NCBI GenBank assembly: GCA_965153455.1
Contig: OZ234503.1
Location: 1,488,001 to 1,552,000 of the forward strand
From: Sphagnum compactum
Lineage: Eukaryota > Bryophyta > Sphagnopsida > Sphagnales
Reading direction: 5' to 3'
Length of the DNA stretch: 64,000 bases
Shown one piece after another: positions 26,161-36,925 of this stretch (positions are counted from its first letter, which is position 1; the number at the start of each line of letters is the position of its first letter). The notes under the pieces were generated by a model. That model worked only from the letters and a program-made list of their open reading frames with translations. It made no database searches and had not been told where the DNA came from. Made by a program: the position numbers and the translations under genes.

Positions 26161-28834
26161 CATTTGAATCAACATTTCTTAATGCAAATTATACAAGGCA
26201 TTCATTCTATAGACTTTTGTTTTGGTTTTCATTTTTTTTTGGCATTGCATACCAAGGATAGGATATTATGTTTAGATTCATTATAGAGTATAATAATTTA
26301 ATGGATTTTGGCCCCCAAGTAATAGGTCTATTTTTATATGAGGATTTTTAAAAGATGATATTTTGGCTTGTGTTGAAACTTGAAATTAATGATAGAGTTG
26401 TGATATCTTGAAGGATTTTTGTTTTTTTTAAGGATTTTTTTTAAGATTATATTTTTGCATGGTGAAATATTGGAATTTCTATAATTCTTCTTTTGTCTTT
26501 GGATTTTTTTTAATGTAAATGACAAGGCCATAGTATGACACACCAAAAAGATGGCAACCAAAAACATTTGTCGCCACATGATGGCGATTGAATTTCGATT
26601 GTCACAAGATTGGTAACCAAAACATTTCAATTGTTGTAAGGTTGGCGACTGAAATCTATTTTTGGTTGCCCATCATAACGGGGGCAACCCAAGTGTAAAA
26701 ATATTTTTTCTTGTGTCAATCCTTATGGACATGACTAACACATTAAGATGGACACTAACATATGTGTGACGGAAAATGGTCGTGTCACATTCGTTTTGAC
26801 AACCTCGATTGTTAATATTTCAAAAAGTGAATTTTTTATTAAAGATCTAATGGATATGTGAACTTCTTTTGTTTTGCAAGTTACAAAAAAAGATTATAGT
26901 CTATATCCTCCAAGGAGGTATGTTTTATATTCCATGTTTTTTTTTTTCCCAAATTTGTTTTAAGGTTTTAATTTTTTTCATCTTCTCAAACCCTAAACCT
27001 ATTTTGATTATTTTTTGCCTTTGCATTGATTAATTTATCCAAAAGGATCTTCTTTTATGTAAAACATGATAATTTCTTTCCTTTGGCCTTTTTTTTTCAC
27101 TATTTCTTTTCATCTTGACGCATACAAATATAAGGTTTATGGTGTAGGTTTAAGCACCAAAACATCACACAAACATAACAAGCTAATTGTCGATTTTTCA
27201 TATTTAAAAGAAAAAGTCTTGTCCAACAAAATGGGTCATGATGTTGGAATTACTCAAATGGAAGAGGTGTTTGTTCCTTGAGAATATGGGATGGAGGTAA
27301 TGGGCCACATGGACCCTATTTCTTATGGCAAGTAAGTTTTTAAACTTTTCATTTTTCATTTTTGATCATTTTTGAATTTGTTTTGATTTTTGTTTAAATG
27401 TTTGTGTAAGTTTTTTACATTTGAGTTTTTTTTATTTATAGGTGTAATCAGATTAATAAACATTTGCGTGATAGAACAATACAACGAATTATTTTTGGTG
27501 AATTCAAATTTGGTCATTTGTTGCGATTCGAGGAGGCTTTTAGCGAGGAAAACGTTGATTACAAAAAGACAAAAGTAATAGTTTTTATTTTAGTTTTGTT
27601 CAATTTTATGTTTTTGCTTTCTAATTTTTCATTTTTTTGATTTTTTTTTCACATTTTAAATTTTATACAAAATGATTTCCATTTTAGTGGAAATGATGGA
27701 GATGTTGATGGAAGTTTGATGTTTCTACTTTTGTTGTTGTGTTAGATGGCACGGGAGTTGTTGTCACTAATGGCCTGAATGATGATTTTGTTGCTACTAT
27801 TTCTATATTTACTTTTTTTAATGTTCCTTCTCCTAATTACAGTGTGTCCATTGCTTTGGTTTCTATAGATCGAGAGAAGATGATCAACAAATCTGATGTT
27901 AATGTTGCTTCCATGTATTAAGAAAACGACATTGTGCACAAGTGCCAAATTTGGGCATGAGTGGATCTAGATCTATTATTGATTCTAAAGTTGAATTTTT
28001 TGGAACAATATGTTTGACAAAGAGCTTTCAACCTACAAGGATTGCTTGGATGTTATTTTCCCTTGTCGTTTGCTTGAAACCACCAACTTGAACAATGTTT
28101 CAGGCCACATCTTCGGCCACTTGTAGAATTGCCTAATTAGTATCACATAGGTTGTTGATCCAAAGTCCATTCTTGATTTAACAACACTACACTAATAGAT
28201 AAGTCTTGATTTTGTTGGCAAGATGCTTTAGACTTTTATAGATTGTTCATTTGTGTTTTCATTTCCATTACATATGGCCATGCTTTTTGTAACACATGCA
28301 TAATAAGGATACATGTGGAGAGGATGAGAACTTAGGTAAATGTGTTAAATTTCATGAGGATGCCCAGGGTCTGTGGTTGGGTTGATCAATGGGAAGTTTT
28401 TTATGAACATTGCTTTGGGTTTTGATTTTGTTTTGGAAAGCTATGAGATTTTGGTTCTCTTTGGGAAGGTTTGGGATTTTTATTGGGTGAGTGGAATCCA
28501 ACCAAGAGAACATTGAAAGTATTGATCCAAAGTTTTCTATTAGTCCTTTGTGCAAGTGAATTTAATGAGTTTTTTGTGTATGAATCTTTCGTTTTGAATG
28601 AATGAGCAATTGAATTTAGCCTATGATCATTTGACTTATATATGAATACTTTGAAAACAACAGGATTAATTTTGTACTCCTTCACTTGGGCTTTTGTTTA
28701 GTTTTGTAATTTTTTTCATTATTATAAATAAAAGAATTGGGTTTTACCTTTGTTTTAGAAATTTATTTTGATTGTATCGATTTACGGTTTAAGGAAAAAA
28801 AAAAAAAGCAAAAGAATGAAAAGACAAATCTATC

Positions 28835-29110
28835 TATGAAGGAAGGTAGTTTGTTTGTTTTGTTCTGTTCTGTTCTGATGAGATCCACAAATCACGTTCT
28901 TGGTCTCTCTGGAAAGCTCTTGAGGAGGAGGGGTGCATCGGCTTGGTTTCATGGCGTTTGGGCTTGTGGTGTAGAAGTTCTTCAATATTGAATGATTTCT
29001 TCACTGAAAATTAAATTAAATCATAGCTGAAAATTTTGGAAGAATTGGAATGTGTCTTTGGTGTTGTTGGAAAGATCTTGATGAACAGGATTTAATGGAA
29101 TTCATTTGGT
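28835..29110. repeat. Direct duplication, copy 1
   Basis: This stretch, from 'ctatgaaggaaggtagtttg' to 'tcatttggtaagattt', recurs at 29383-29680 with about 85-90% identity. It includes 'gtagaagttcttcaatattg' and 'ttggtgttgttggaaagatc'. Neither copy encodes a recognisable protein. Confidence 0.85.
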
Positions 29111-29382
29111 AAGATTTGGATTCAGAATGTGGGAGAAATTGATTTTCAAATGATTTCTACCCCTGAAAATTCAAATAAATTCTAAAAAACCAGGTTTTGG
29201 AAGGAAAAATCAGTTGAGAACATGGCAACCCTTGAAGGCTTACCACTCAATTCAAGCATGAATTCCTTTCATATTTGGCTGTTGAAAAATCAAAACATAA
29301 ATTGCAAAAAAATGTTTACATGTTGAGTTTCCCTATTTTGTAATGGGTTCACGCTTGAGCCAACGGCACAGGCCACACTAGT

Positions 29383-29680
29383 CTATGTATGGAGGAAGGT
29401 TGTTTGTTTGTTTTGTTTTGTACTTATGAGATCCACTGAAGGGGGATGCTTCAGATCATGTTCTTGGCCTCTTCAGAAGCTCTTGAGGAGGATGGGTGCA
29501 TCAGCTTGGTTTAAATAAAGTGTTTGGACTTGCAGTGTAGAAGTTCTTGAATATTGAATGATTTCATCATTGAAATTAAATTAAATCGTAGCTACAAAAT
29601 TCGGAGGAATTGGAATGTGCCTTTGGTGTTGTTGGAAAGATCTTGATAAGCAGGATTTAATGGAATTTATTTGGTAAGAT
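29383..29680. repeat. Direct duplication, copy 2
   Basis: This is the second copy of the 28835-29110 segment, about 550 bp downstream in the same orientation. It carries a short insertion around 'gaagggggatgcttcagatc'. Confidence 0.85.
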
Positions 29681-29782
29681 TTAAAAGTGATCACTAAAAA
29701 CAGATAATCTTCAGGCAAGAGAGGGTCCAAAAAATACAAAGGGAAAAAAAACAGCGGTGCTATAAAACTGTAGCCAGTAGAC

Positions 29783-29965
29783 AGACTTGTGGCCACAGCC
29801 GCCGCCCCCGCCCCCCCTCCAAGACGAACTTTGATGAATTCTTTCTGAGAAAAAGGGGCAGTGTTTTTTTCGGGTTTGCAAAAATAGCCAGACTTGTGGC
29901 GACACGGCCCCCCCCCCCGCCCACCAAGGACGAAGTTTGATGAATTCTTTTTGAGAAAAAGGAGA
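29783..29965. repeat. Two tandem copies of a 107-bp GC-rich unit upstream of the germin gene
   Basis: 'agacttgtgg' followed by a C/G-rich stretch and 'gacgaa(c/g)tttgatgaattctttttgagaaaaag' occurs at 29783 and again at 29890. The unit includes poly-C runs, unusual in this AT-rich surrounding, and lies 550-730 bp upstream of the germin-like start. Confidence 0.8.
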
Positions 29966-30339
29966 AATTTGGCTAGAAATTTGAAGCAGTGTGGCCTTTT
30001 GGCGATTCTTCGCCAAAACAAAAGAAGGTTGGTTGGTGGGCAGTGTGTTTTATGTCTTAAACGAGCCGCCAGATTTCGACCTGCAATTGAGCGATTTTTG
30101 TCAACACCCAGGGCAGCCGGTCAATATCAAAGCACGTGAAAGAAACTGTGAGCGGTTGGATTTCTTATCCGGTCAATGTCAATCCAGTGCGCCTGGGTTG
30201 CCAACATCCATTCGTACACTCGTACATGAATCACAAGGAATCCTTATCTACACGATTTTCTTGCCACCTGCTTCAACAGAACCTGTACGGGTACCGTGCT
30301 ACCGTATACATTACGTACTGCGCATGTGCACGATCCCCA

Positions 30340-30349
30340 CATAAAAAGG
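30340..30349 (+). promoter_or_regulatory. Candidate TATA box of the germin-like gene
   Basis: CATAAAAAGG lies 167-176 bp upstream of the chosen ATG, in a region that changes from GC-rich to CT-rich leader-like sequence. The position would give a leader of about 140 nt. Confidence 0.4.
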
Positions 30350-30515
30350 GACAAAGTTCCACACAATTTTCAAGTCTCACAATTCACCTCCCCAGCACTT
30401 GATCAGCATCAGCTCCCTTCCCTTCTCCGCCTAGCTAGTGCAGATTTTTCGCCTCTTTCATTGCTCGTTTCATTTCTCCACTCAAGTGTACTTCATCAGC
30501 AGCTGGCTAGCTACC

Positions 30516-31999
30516 ATGGGATCACGTTACAACCAAATGCAGGCTGTGCTCTGCTTGGTGGTAGTCGTCGCGATGGGTTGCATGCAAATCACATCAGTGA
30601 CTGCGGCCGACCCTGATCCATTGCTCGACAATCCACTCAATCTCACCAGCTTCACTATTCGTGACATCTTTCACAATGGCGATGTCTCTTCAGGCCCTGG
30701 AGGTGTCCGTGCCGCTGTGAACACTCGAAACTTTCCTGCCACCACGTACGTATTATATCTCCATGCACACACGGATCTATAGATCGCTCTACTAGTGTTG
30801 TACATGTCTAGTTCGGGTCTCTTTTAATCATTAAGCTGTTGTGATCACAGTGACACACAGTTAAATGCCTGCAGCCTATTGTATCATCTCCACTAGTCTG
30901 TAAATTAGTACTAATGGGTGCTTGCGGTGTCGGTTATATACTTATGTCTATCTGTAGGTCTGAAGGCATAACCGTGGTGAGATTTGAGATGGTGCCATGT
31001 GGAGTGAATGTGCCACACACACATCCGCGAGCATCTGAACTGCTCACGCTCATCAGCGGTGGCCCACTCCAAGTGGGCTTCATCGACACGTCAGGTGAGT
31101 AATTATCATATTGCAGCTGTTAAGTTTTTGATAAGCTCTTGCAATCATTAACACAATGTCCAATTGTGCATGCATGCCCTGCAAGAGAATGTGATTTTTT
31201 TCACACAAAAGGCCACGGCTCATGGCACATGTGTGTGAGGTAAACATTCTAGTTTCATAGATATTATTGTGAGGCCACAGTATGTGATGTTTATTCTGGC
31301 ATATGTTACATTAGCAAGCGGCCTTTTGTGTGAGAAAAACCATTTCAATGTTATATCCATGTAGTGCTTCACCTGAGAGCTTACTTTCTGAAAGCTACAA
31401 GTGCAATTACTTGGCTGCAGGAAACGCGCATCTTGACATAATCCGCCCAGGAGATTCCACATTATTTCCAAGAGGGTTACTTCATTTTGAAATCAACTTG
31501 GGCACAGAAAATGCCACATACCTCTCTGCTCTCAACAGCCAGAACCCTGGGACATTGGTACATAATCTACCCAACCCTGCACAGTAATGACCACCTTGTG
31601 TACTGCTTAAGTTATGGGTCGAGATCTGGCGACTAGATTAGGAATAAATTTTTACATCACATGGGCTGATGATGCCTATTCAAGTTCGGTCCCACAAATG
31701 CTGTAAAAGAATCTAAATATCTAGAAATTTGGAAGCAATAAATTCACCCCGGAATGCCATTGATCGCATACATTCCATATCTTCTTGATCTGATCAATAA
31801 ATTGTGTGGATGTGATCTACAGAATGCGGGAGCTTCCTTGTTCAGAGTTCCCGAACTCACCCTTGCAACAGCCCTCAACATTGAATTTTCAGTACTCAAA
31901 AAGATTGCAAATTCCATTTCCCCTGATTTGACTACCTTGCAAAAGAGCAGCAAAGCTCACTGTGTTCCCGGGAAAATGGGTTTAATAGAAATGATGTGA
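30516..31999 (+). CDS. Germin-like protein (secreted cupin), 4 exons
   Basis: Exons 30516-30745, 30958-31094, 31421-31557 and 31823-31999 join in phase to 226 residues. Residues about 1-31 form a signal peptide (hydrophobic CLVVVVAMGCM, ending near VTAA), so the protein should be apoplastic. Cupin motif 1 is PHTHPRASELLTLISG (metal-binding H-x-H-x4-E). Motif 2 is GDSTLFPRGLLHFEIN, matching G-x5-P-x-G-x2-H-x3-N. Both metal-site halves are intact. Family members bind Mn and can have oxalate oxidase, superoxide dismutase or other activity; which applies cannot be read here. The N-terminal Cys pair typical of seed-plant germins is not evident. The fourth exon gives the helical C-terminus (LFRVPELTLATALNIEFSVL) plus an unusual tail ending GLIEMM. 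A stop at 31585-31587 would end a shorter product if intron 3 (donor GTACAT) were retained. Start chosen: the ATG before the signal peptide. Confidence 0.9.
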
Positions 32000-34573
32000 A
32001 TTTGGCTTGCTGCACCCAAGCACTCAAGGTGCATCCATGATACACTACATCTCCGTTCCCAACTCAAATCGAGACCAGTGCAATCATGCAGAGATCTGTC
32101 ATGCCCTGGCATCCATGGAAGGAAAACAAATTCATCAATGTTGGATGATCTTATGGACCTTAGTTTGATTAATTAAATAAAGAAATGAAGCAAACACGAT
32201 CCCCAGAGACGTGATTGTTGTTGTAGGCACAACTGTTTCCAGTGCTATTGAATTTTTATAGATTCATGTGTGCCTTTTTAAAAAAATTTGCAATGGTGAT
32301 GATAATCAAAACTGGTTTATGTGAACCCTGTGAGGATCTGTTAGTGATTGTCACTACAAGAGTAATGGACGTGGATCAAGTGCTTGACACTTTGGTTGAA
32401 TGGAATGGAATAAAAACAATGTCTTTTGTGTTTTTTCATGTCTCAATTGTTGGAACTGTACACAATATATTGTAAATTTGTTAAGATTCCTTCCTTTTCT
32501 TCTATCCAAGTATGACCTATTTGAAGAAAAGAATCTGTCTTGTTTATTTATTGCACAATTTGTTGTACATGGACATCATTTATATATTTACATTTTATTT
32601 ATTAACATAGTACCTTAGCATCTTTGACACCAATTATATTATTATATAAACTTGAAATTTTGTTTTTTCAAGGAACAAAATTTTGTGAAAGAAAATACAT
32701 ACTCTTTTGAAATATTTTTAATTCATTAATTATTCTATAGACACGTGTTGAAACTTCCTTTGTATTACATTAACTGAATGTATTTAAACAACCTTCAAAA
32801 TATTATGAGTTGATTAAATCATGTGTGCTTTTCATGTCCCATGAATATGTTGACATAGGGGTTATACTTTGTTTTTAATGTGTGTCATTATTTGAATTAA
32901 ATGCATGAGAGGATGAATGACTTTTTATTAAATAAAATTAATAAGAAAAAAGAGAAAGAAAAAAAGGTAGAAAAAAAGGAAGAAGGAAAATAAGTGATGT
33001 AATTTGTGTGCAATACACCAATGTTTGCAAATTGGGGGCAAATTGAGATGGGTAAGCCTTTTAAAACCTTGCAAATTAATCATAACTATATATATATATA
33101 TATGTATGTATATACATATATATATATCGTCATTTTTTATGTAGTTGAAACATGTTCAAAGTTTGACTTTTGATTTTAAATTTTACATTATTCAAATATC
33201 TAATATTTGATCAAATCAATTGCATGTTAATCATAAATCACATGTCTTTCAACCTACTATCATTATGTATCACACCAAAGTTTTGAAAACCTGGAAGTTC
33301 CTTTGTGAATGTTGTTATTTAAGAGTGCACACTCAAGTGCATTTGTGTTTCATTTTTTAGGTTTAATGATGTATTAAATAATATTTTGTTTATTTTCTGA
33401 CACATAAATATTAAATTATAATTAAAATTCTTGACCTACACATCATGATTACAACATTTTGTTTCATATGAATGAAACATGTTTTGGTCGATTGGCATCA
33501 CCAACAAGCATCCTGAAAGCGATTTAACAATAAATGTTAGCTTCTTCCTAGAACATGCAAAAAAAAACCCCTTTTATAGTTTAGCTACCTATAATAACCA
33601 TGAATAAAAATTTATCTACAATCCCCAAAAACAACTACTTTTTTGGTGATTGTTTTTCTAAAAAAATATCTTACAGCAAAATATTCCATTTCCCATTTTA
33701 TTTTTTGTAATATTGCAAAATTTTGCAAAAACAAAATGTTGGTTTTAGTGTATTTTAAACCATTAAATTACAATCTATATCCAAACATTCATCAATGGAT
33801 TTGATATTGATTAATTTTCATAATGTTGATAACTCCAACAAGTGGTAACACTAAATTTAACATGACAATAGCTTTTTGTTTATATTGAAAATAAAAATTA
33901 CAAAAAATATATGATTATAATTTTAAAACTAAATCATTGAATTATCATAATTAATATTCTGATATGTTCAGTTTAATAATATTTGAAATAAAAATAATGT
34001 TAATATATTAAATTTACATCAATCATATTATATTGATGAAACCAAATAAAACAACATAAAAATATTAGATTTCAAGTTCAATGTTTTGAATTATTTTAGT
34101 GGACACTTTTTAAATATTCAATTCAACATTGAAAATGAAATATCCATCAAAATTGATAAAGTTTACTTTATTTGATCAATGTTATGTTTACAAAAATTAA
34201 TTACACTGAATAAATTCATTCTAAACATCAAATTCATTAATATTTAATGGAAATGATATGTAGCAATCTTTTAATATCACCCCCACACATGACTTGGAGA
34301 TGGACATTTTATTTTGCCCCTTTTAATCACCTTTTCCTTGGAATGAATGATTTATTTTTTCTTTTTAATTATTTTCTATTTCTGAATCAATAAAATATGT
34401 TTTCCCCTTTAACTTTGGTCCTTTTCTAAAATTAGTGAAGATTTGATTCATCTAACATTTCGAAATGTTTTGGAACCTTCAATCATTATGATTGTTGCTA
34501 GGCCAAGGTCCCAAAAAGACATTTCAAGATTGGTTGTCAACCTAACAAATGTTCTCAAATCTGAACATCTTTA
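32000..34573. other. Intergenic AT-rich region
   Basis: No gene was seen. A (TA)n run lies at 33086-33127. From about 34255 the sequence belongs to the repeat family that also occurs at 56735 onward. Open frames are short and lack protein-like composition. Confidence 0.6.
33086..33127. repeat. (TA)n microsatellite with short interruptions
   Basis: TA dinucleotides are interrupted by 'tgtatgtatatacata' in intergenic DNA. Confidence 0.9.
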
Positions 34574-36923
34574 TAGTAGAACCTCTATAAACTGATCCCC
34601 CCAAATTTTATAACCTCTCAACTTTTATCACTCCAGCCCGGTCCATCAATGGGACCAAGCAAAAATTTTATATTCTTATAACTTATCACTTTTCCTCTTT
34701 CCCGACAATTTTATAATTTTATAATTCGTTTATTTCTCGATCAGTTATGGTGGAAATAGCTAGTGATAGGCCTTTGTTTAAGACTATTCTGGTGGAGATG
34801 GCGTACTCTGTCATTCATCTTCACAATCGAGTCAACAAAAGCAGGATAGTTGTCCTTTTGCTGTGTCCAGAAGAGCTGGAGCTTGGAAAGCATCTCCGAT
34901 GCCTCCCCCGATGTGACCACCGGAAGCTCTTGGCTGTCGTCGTCATCGTCATTGTCCGCGGGCAGCGGCGATGGCTGGAATTGCTCGATGATAACCTCTG
35001 TAATGTCATCATAGGTGGGCACGTTGGCAATTGTCTCCTCGTCAGGATAATTGAGAAGGTTGCGGATTTCCATGGGGTTGCGATAGTGGAATTGATGAAT
35101 CTGCTCTTCCAGTTCAACGACCAGTTCAGCGGGGGGTTCGATTTCCTAGGTGGCGGTCGCATCTGAGCGGAGTTGACAGTGCTGGAAACAGTTCTTGATG
35201 GTCGTTGACTGGACATCTTGCTTCAAGGCTGCGATGGCGTTTTGGATGCCGTCAAGGAGGTTAATCTTCTCCGGGTCTGCGACGCTGTTTTCAATCCTTG
35301 ACAACAGTTGGTTGTTGAATCGACGGCGGTAATAGGCCTTGAATGTGCGAATGATTCCAGTGTCGCACGGCTGAATTTTCGAGGTGGTGTTTGGCGACAG
35401 GTAGAGCAATGTTGTGTTCCTCAGTTGAATGTTGAACTTTTCCAGATCGACGTCTTTAATGTGCGCACTGCAATTGTCGAGGAGCAGTATCACCTTCCGT
35501 CCATCCATGCGCCGATCAAAAGCCGTTAGCCATAGTTTGAAGACGTTCTGTGTCATCCAGGCATTTTTGTTGGCGTGGTACTTGCAGTCGAGGTTGTCGA
35601 TGTTGATGTTCTTGAAGCAGCGGGGGCGAAACGACTTGCCGATGATCCAGAATGGTAGTTTGTCAGACCCGTCAGCGTTGCAGCATACAGTGATGGTGAT
35701 GCGCTCCTTGTTCTGCTTGCGACCTTCGAGCTGTCTGGTGGCAAGCGAGTTGTCGGCTTGCATACGGTAGAAAAACCCAGTTTCATCCATGTTGTATATG
35801 TCAGCAAGTGCATACTGGTCCAGGATTGTGCGGATGCGTGGCAGGGACTCCTCGATGATCTCCGTGTCCGCAGCGCCACTCTCGCCAAATCGACGGTGCG
35901 ACCGTATCTGATGCCGTTGCTTGAATTTGGCCAGCCATCCGCTCGAGAATTCGAATTTTGGCGCGTCAGGATGCAGCCTCTCCAAGAATTGGGGAGCCTT
36001 CTGGCGAATCATCTCCCCGCTGATGTTGATATTAGCCTGGTACACCTCCACCCACTGCGCCAAGGCTTCATCCACATCCTGATACATGGCCGGTCGCCAG
36101 GTTTTAGTGTTCCCATTTACAGTTTCCTCCCATGCCAGCAGCTCCGCCGAACGCTGCAGAGTGTTACTGATTGTCGCCTGCGTCACCGTCACCTGGTGAA
36201 TCTCCTCCAACCACTTCACCAGGGCCTTTTGACTGAGGGCTAGGTTGTCCCTCTTATATCGACAGAAGGCAATGCGCAGGGACTCCGTCAGATGGCTGCG
36301 GGCTGGTTTGGGGGACTTCGCCATTGTTGGTTGCTGGTGAAGAAAAAAAACGGGTCCTGCCCTGCTTTTATGCACAAGCAGTGTAACAAAGTCGATTTAC
36401 AAGTCTTTGTATTCGTTTGGCAACTGAGCTACATACTGTATCTGGGGATACAGTTCGAAGCAGAAACTGGTCGTTCGTCGATTTTCCAAAATGTTCCCTG
36501 ATGTTTCGTCCCTACCGATTCATGTGGATCTGACCGGATTAATCAAGTACTGTATCGACAAGAAGGTTCCAGAACGTTCCGTGACTTTCCAAAGGGTCTC
36601 CGCGACCTTCTGCAGAGTGTAGCTCAGATCTGTACCGTGTATATCTAGTTTAGGGCAAAGTGTGAAGTGCGCTGGAGGGACAATACTCCGGTTACAAGCA
36701 GGTTCGGAAAAAAAGTGCTGGACTTCAGATTTTTTCACCCTTTTTCTCTGCCAAAGACGGGTTGCCTTGATGATCAAAAATGCAAAGAAAATGGGAAAAA
36801 AGAGCAGCATGCAGCTTTTGAACCCTGCGCCTCACAGTTCCAAACTCTCCCATAACTTATAACCTCTCAAACTTTATCACTGGCTGCCGGTCCCTAGGTG
36901 ATAAAATTATAGAGGTTCTACTG
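34574..36923. mobile_element. Complete pogo/Tigger-type DNA transposon (2350 bp)
   Basis: The element ends in terminal inverted repeats: TAGTAGAACCTCTATAA on the left and the complement of CAGTAGAACCTCTATAA on the right, differing at the first base. It is flanked by TA at 34572-34573 and 36924-36925, the target duplication of the Tc1/mariner/pogo superfamily. The TIR resembles that of the plant Lemi1/Emigrant group (CAGTAAAACCTCTATAA). Subterminal copies of 'ttataacctctcaa...tttatcact' lie near both ends. The interior is clearly more GC-rich than its surroundings, consistent with a comparatively recent arrival. Confidence 0.93.
34741..36324 (-). pseudogene. Pogo/Tigger-like DDE transposase interrupted by one in-frame TAG
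   Basis: From the ATG before AKSPKPARSH the frame runs 392 codons to a TAG at 35148-35146. It continues in the same frame for 134 more codons to the final stop at 34741, so a full product would be about 527 residues, normal for the family. In order: an N-terminal helix-turn-helix, a CENP-B-type DNA-binding region (about 70-145), then the DDE_1 catalytic domain with YNMDETGFFYR (first Asp, near 180), LLLDNCSAHIKD (second, near 278) and SKIQPCDTGIIRTFK (third, near 315). The acidic C-terminal part lies beyond the TAG (DNDDDDDSQELP, ending PITSYFHHN). All catalytic residues survive. The amber codon removes only the C-terminal quarter, so the element may be recently inactivated, or active in a shortened form. 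Longer antisense frames here are shadows. Confidence 0.9.
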
Positions 36924-36925
36924 TA

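Larger units (their letters stand above)
21127..26717. mobile_element. Possible CACTA (En/Spm)-type element remnant
   Basis: The left end reads CACTAAAAAAAGTACATT, like a CACTA terminus, and the right end reads ttttttcttgtg, like the complement of the usual CACTACAAGAAAA start. Inside both ends lie arrays of a short palindromic motif related to 'ggtcgccat...atggcgacc' (21190-21720 and 26540-26700), with a third array at 23510-23930. Plant CACTA elements carry such subterminal arrays. A fragment near 22200-22290 (plus) still reads LPKDLLYEDIPMELHVYD, and a relative of it lies at 22050-22085. No transposase was recognised, the terminal bases are imperfect and I could not match a 3-bp target duplication. 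The middle array suggests nesting. Confidence 0.35.
17720..30515. other. Long intergenic region, mostly decayed repeats
   Basis: No intact gene was recognised. Contents listed separately: a (GA)n run at 18562-18581, a decayed minus-strand coding remnant at 19680-20780, CACTA-like subterminal arrays between 21127 and 26717, a three-copy 240-bp tandem repeat, and a 290-bp direct duplication. A 140-codon minus-strand frame at 18611-19033 matches nothing I know. The remainder is AT-rich with homopolymers. Confidence 0.6.

Noticed and set aside
34821-35216. 131-codon Ser/Arg/Thr-rich minus frame
   Set aside because: It is an out-of-frame shadow of the transposase C-terminal part.
35758-36243. 161-codon plus-strand frame
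   Set aside because: It lies antisense to the pogo transposase, whose conserved motifs define the minus strand as coding.
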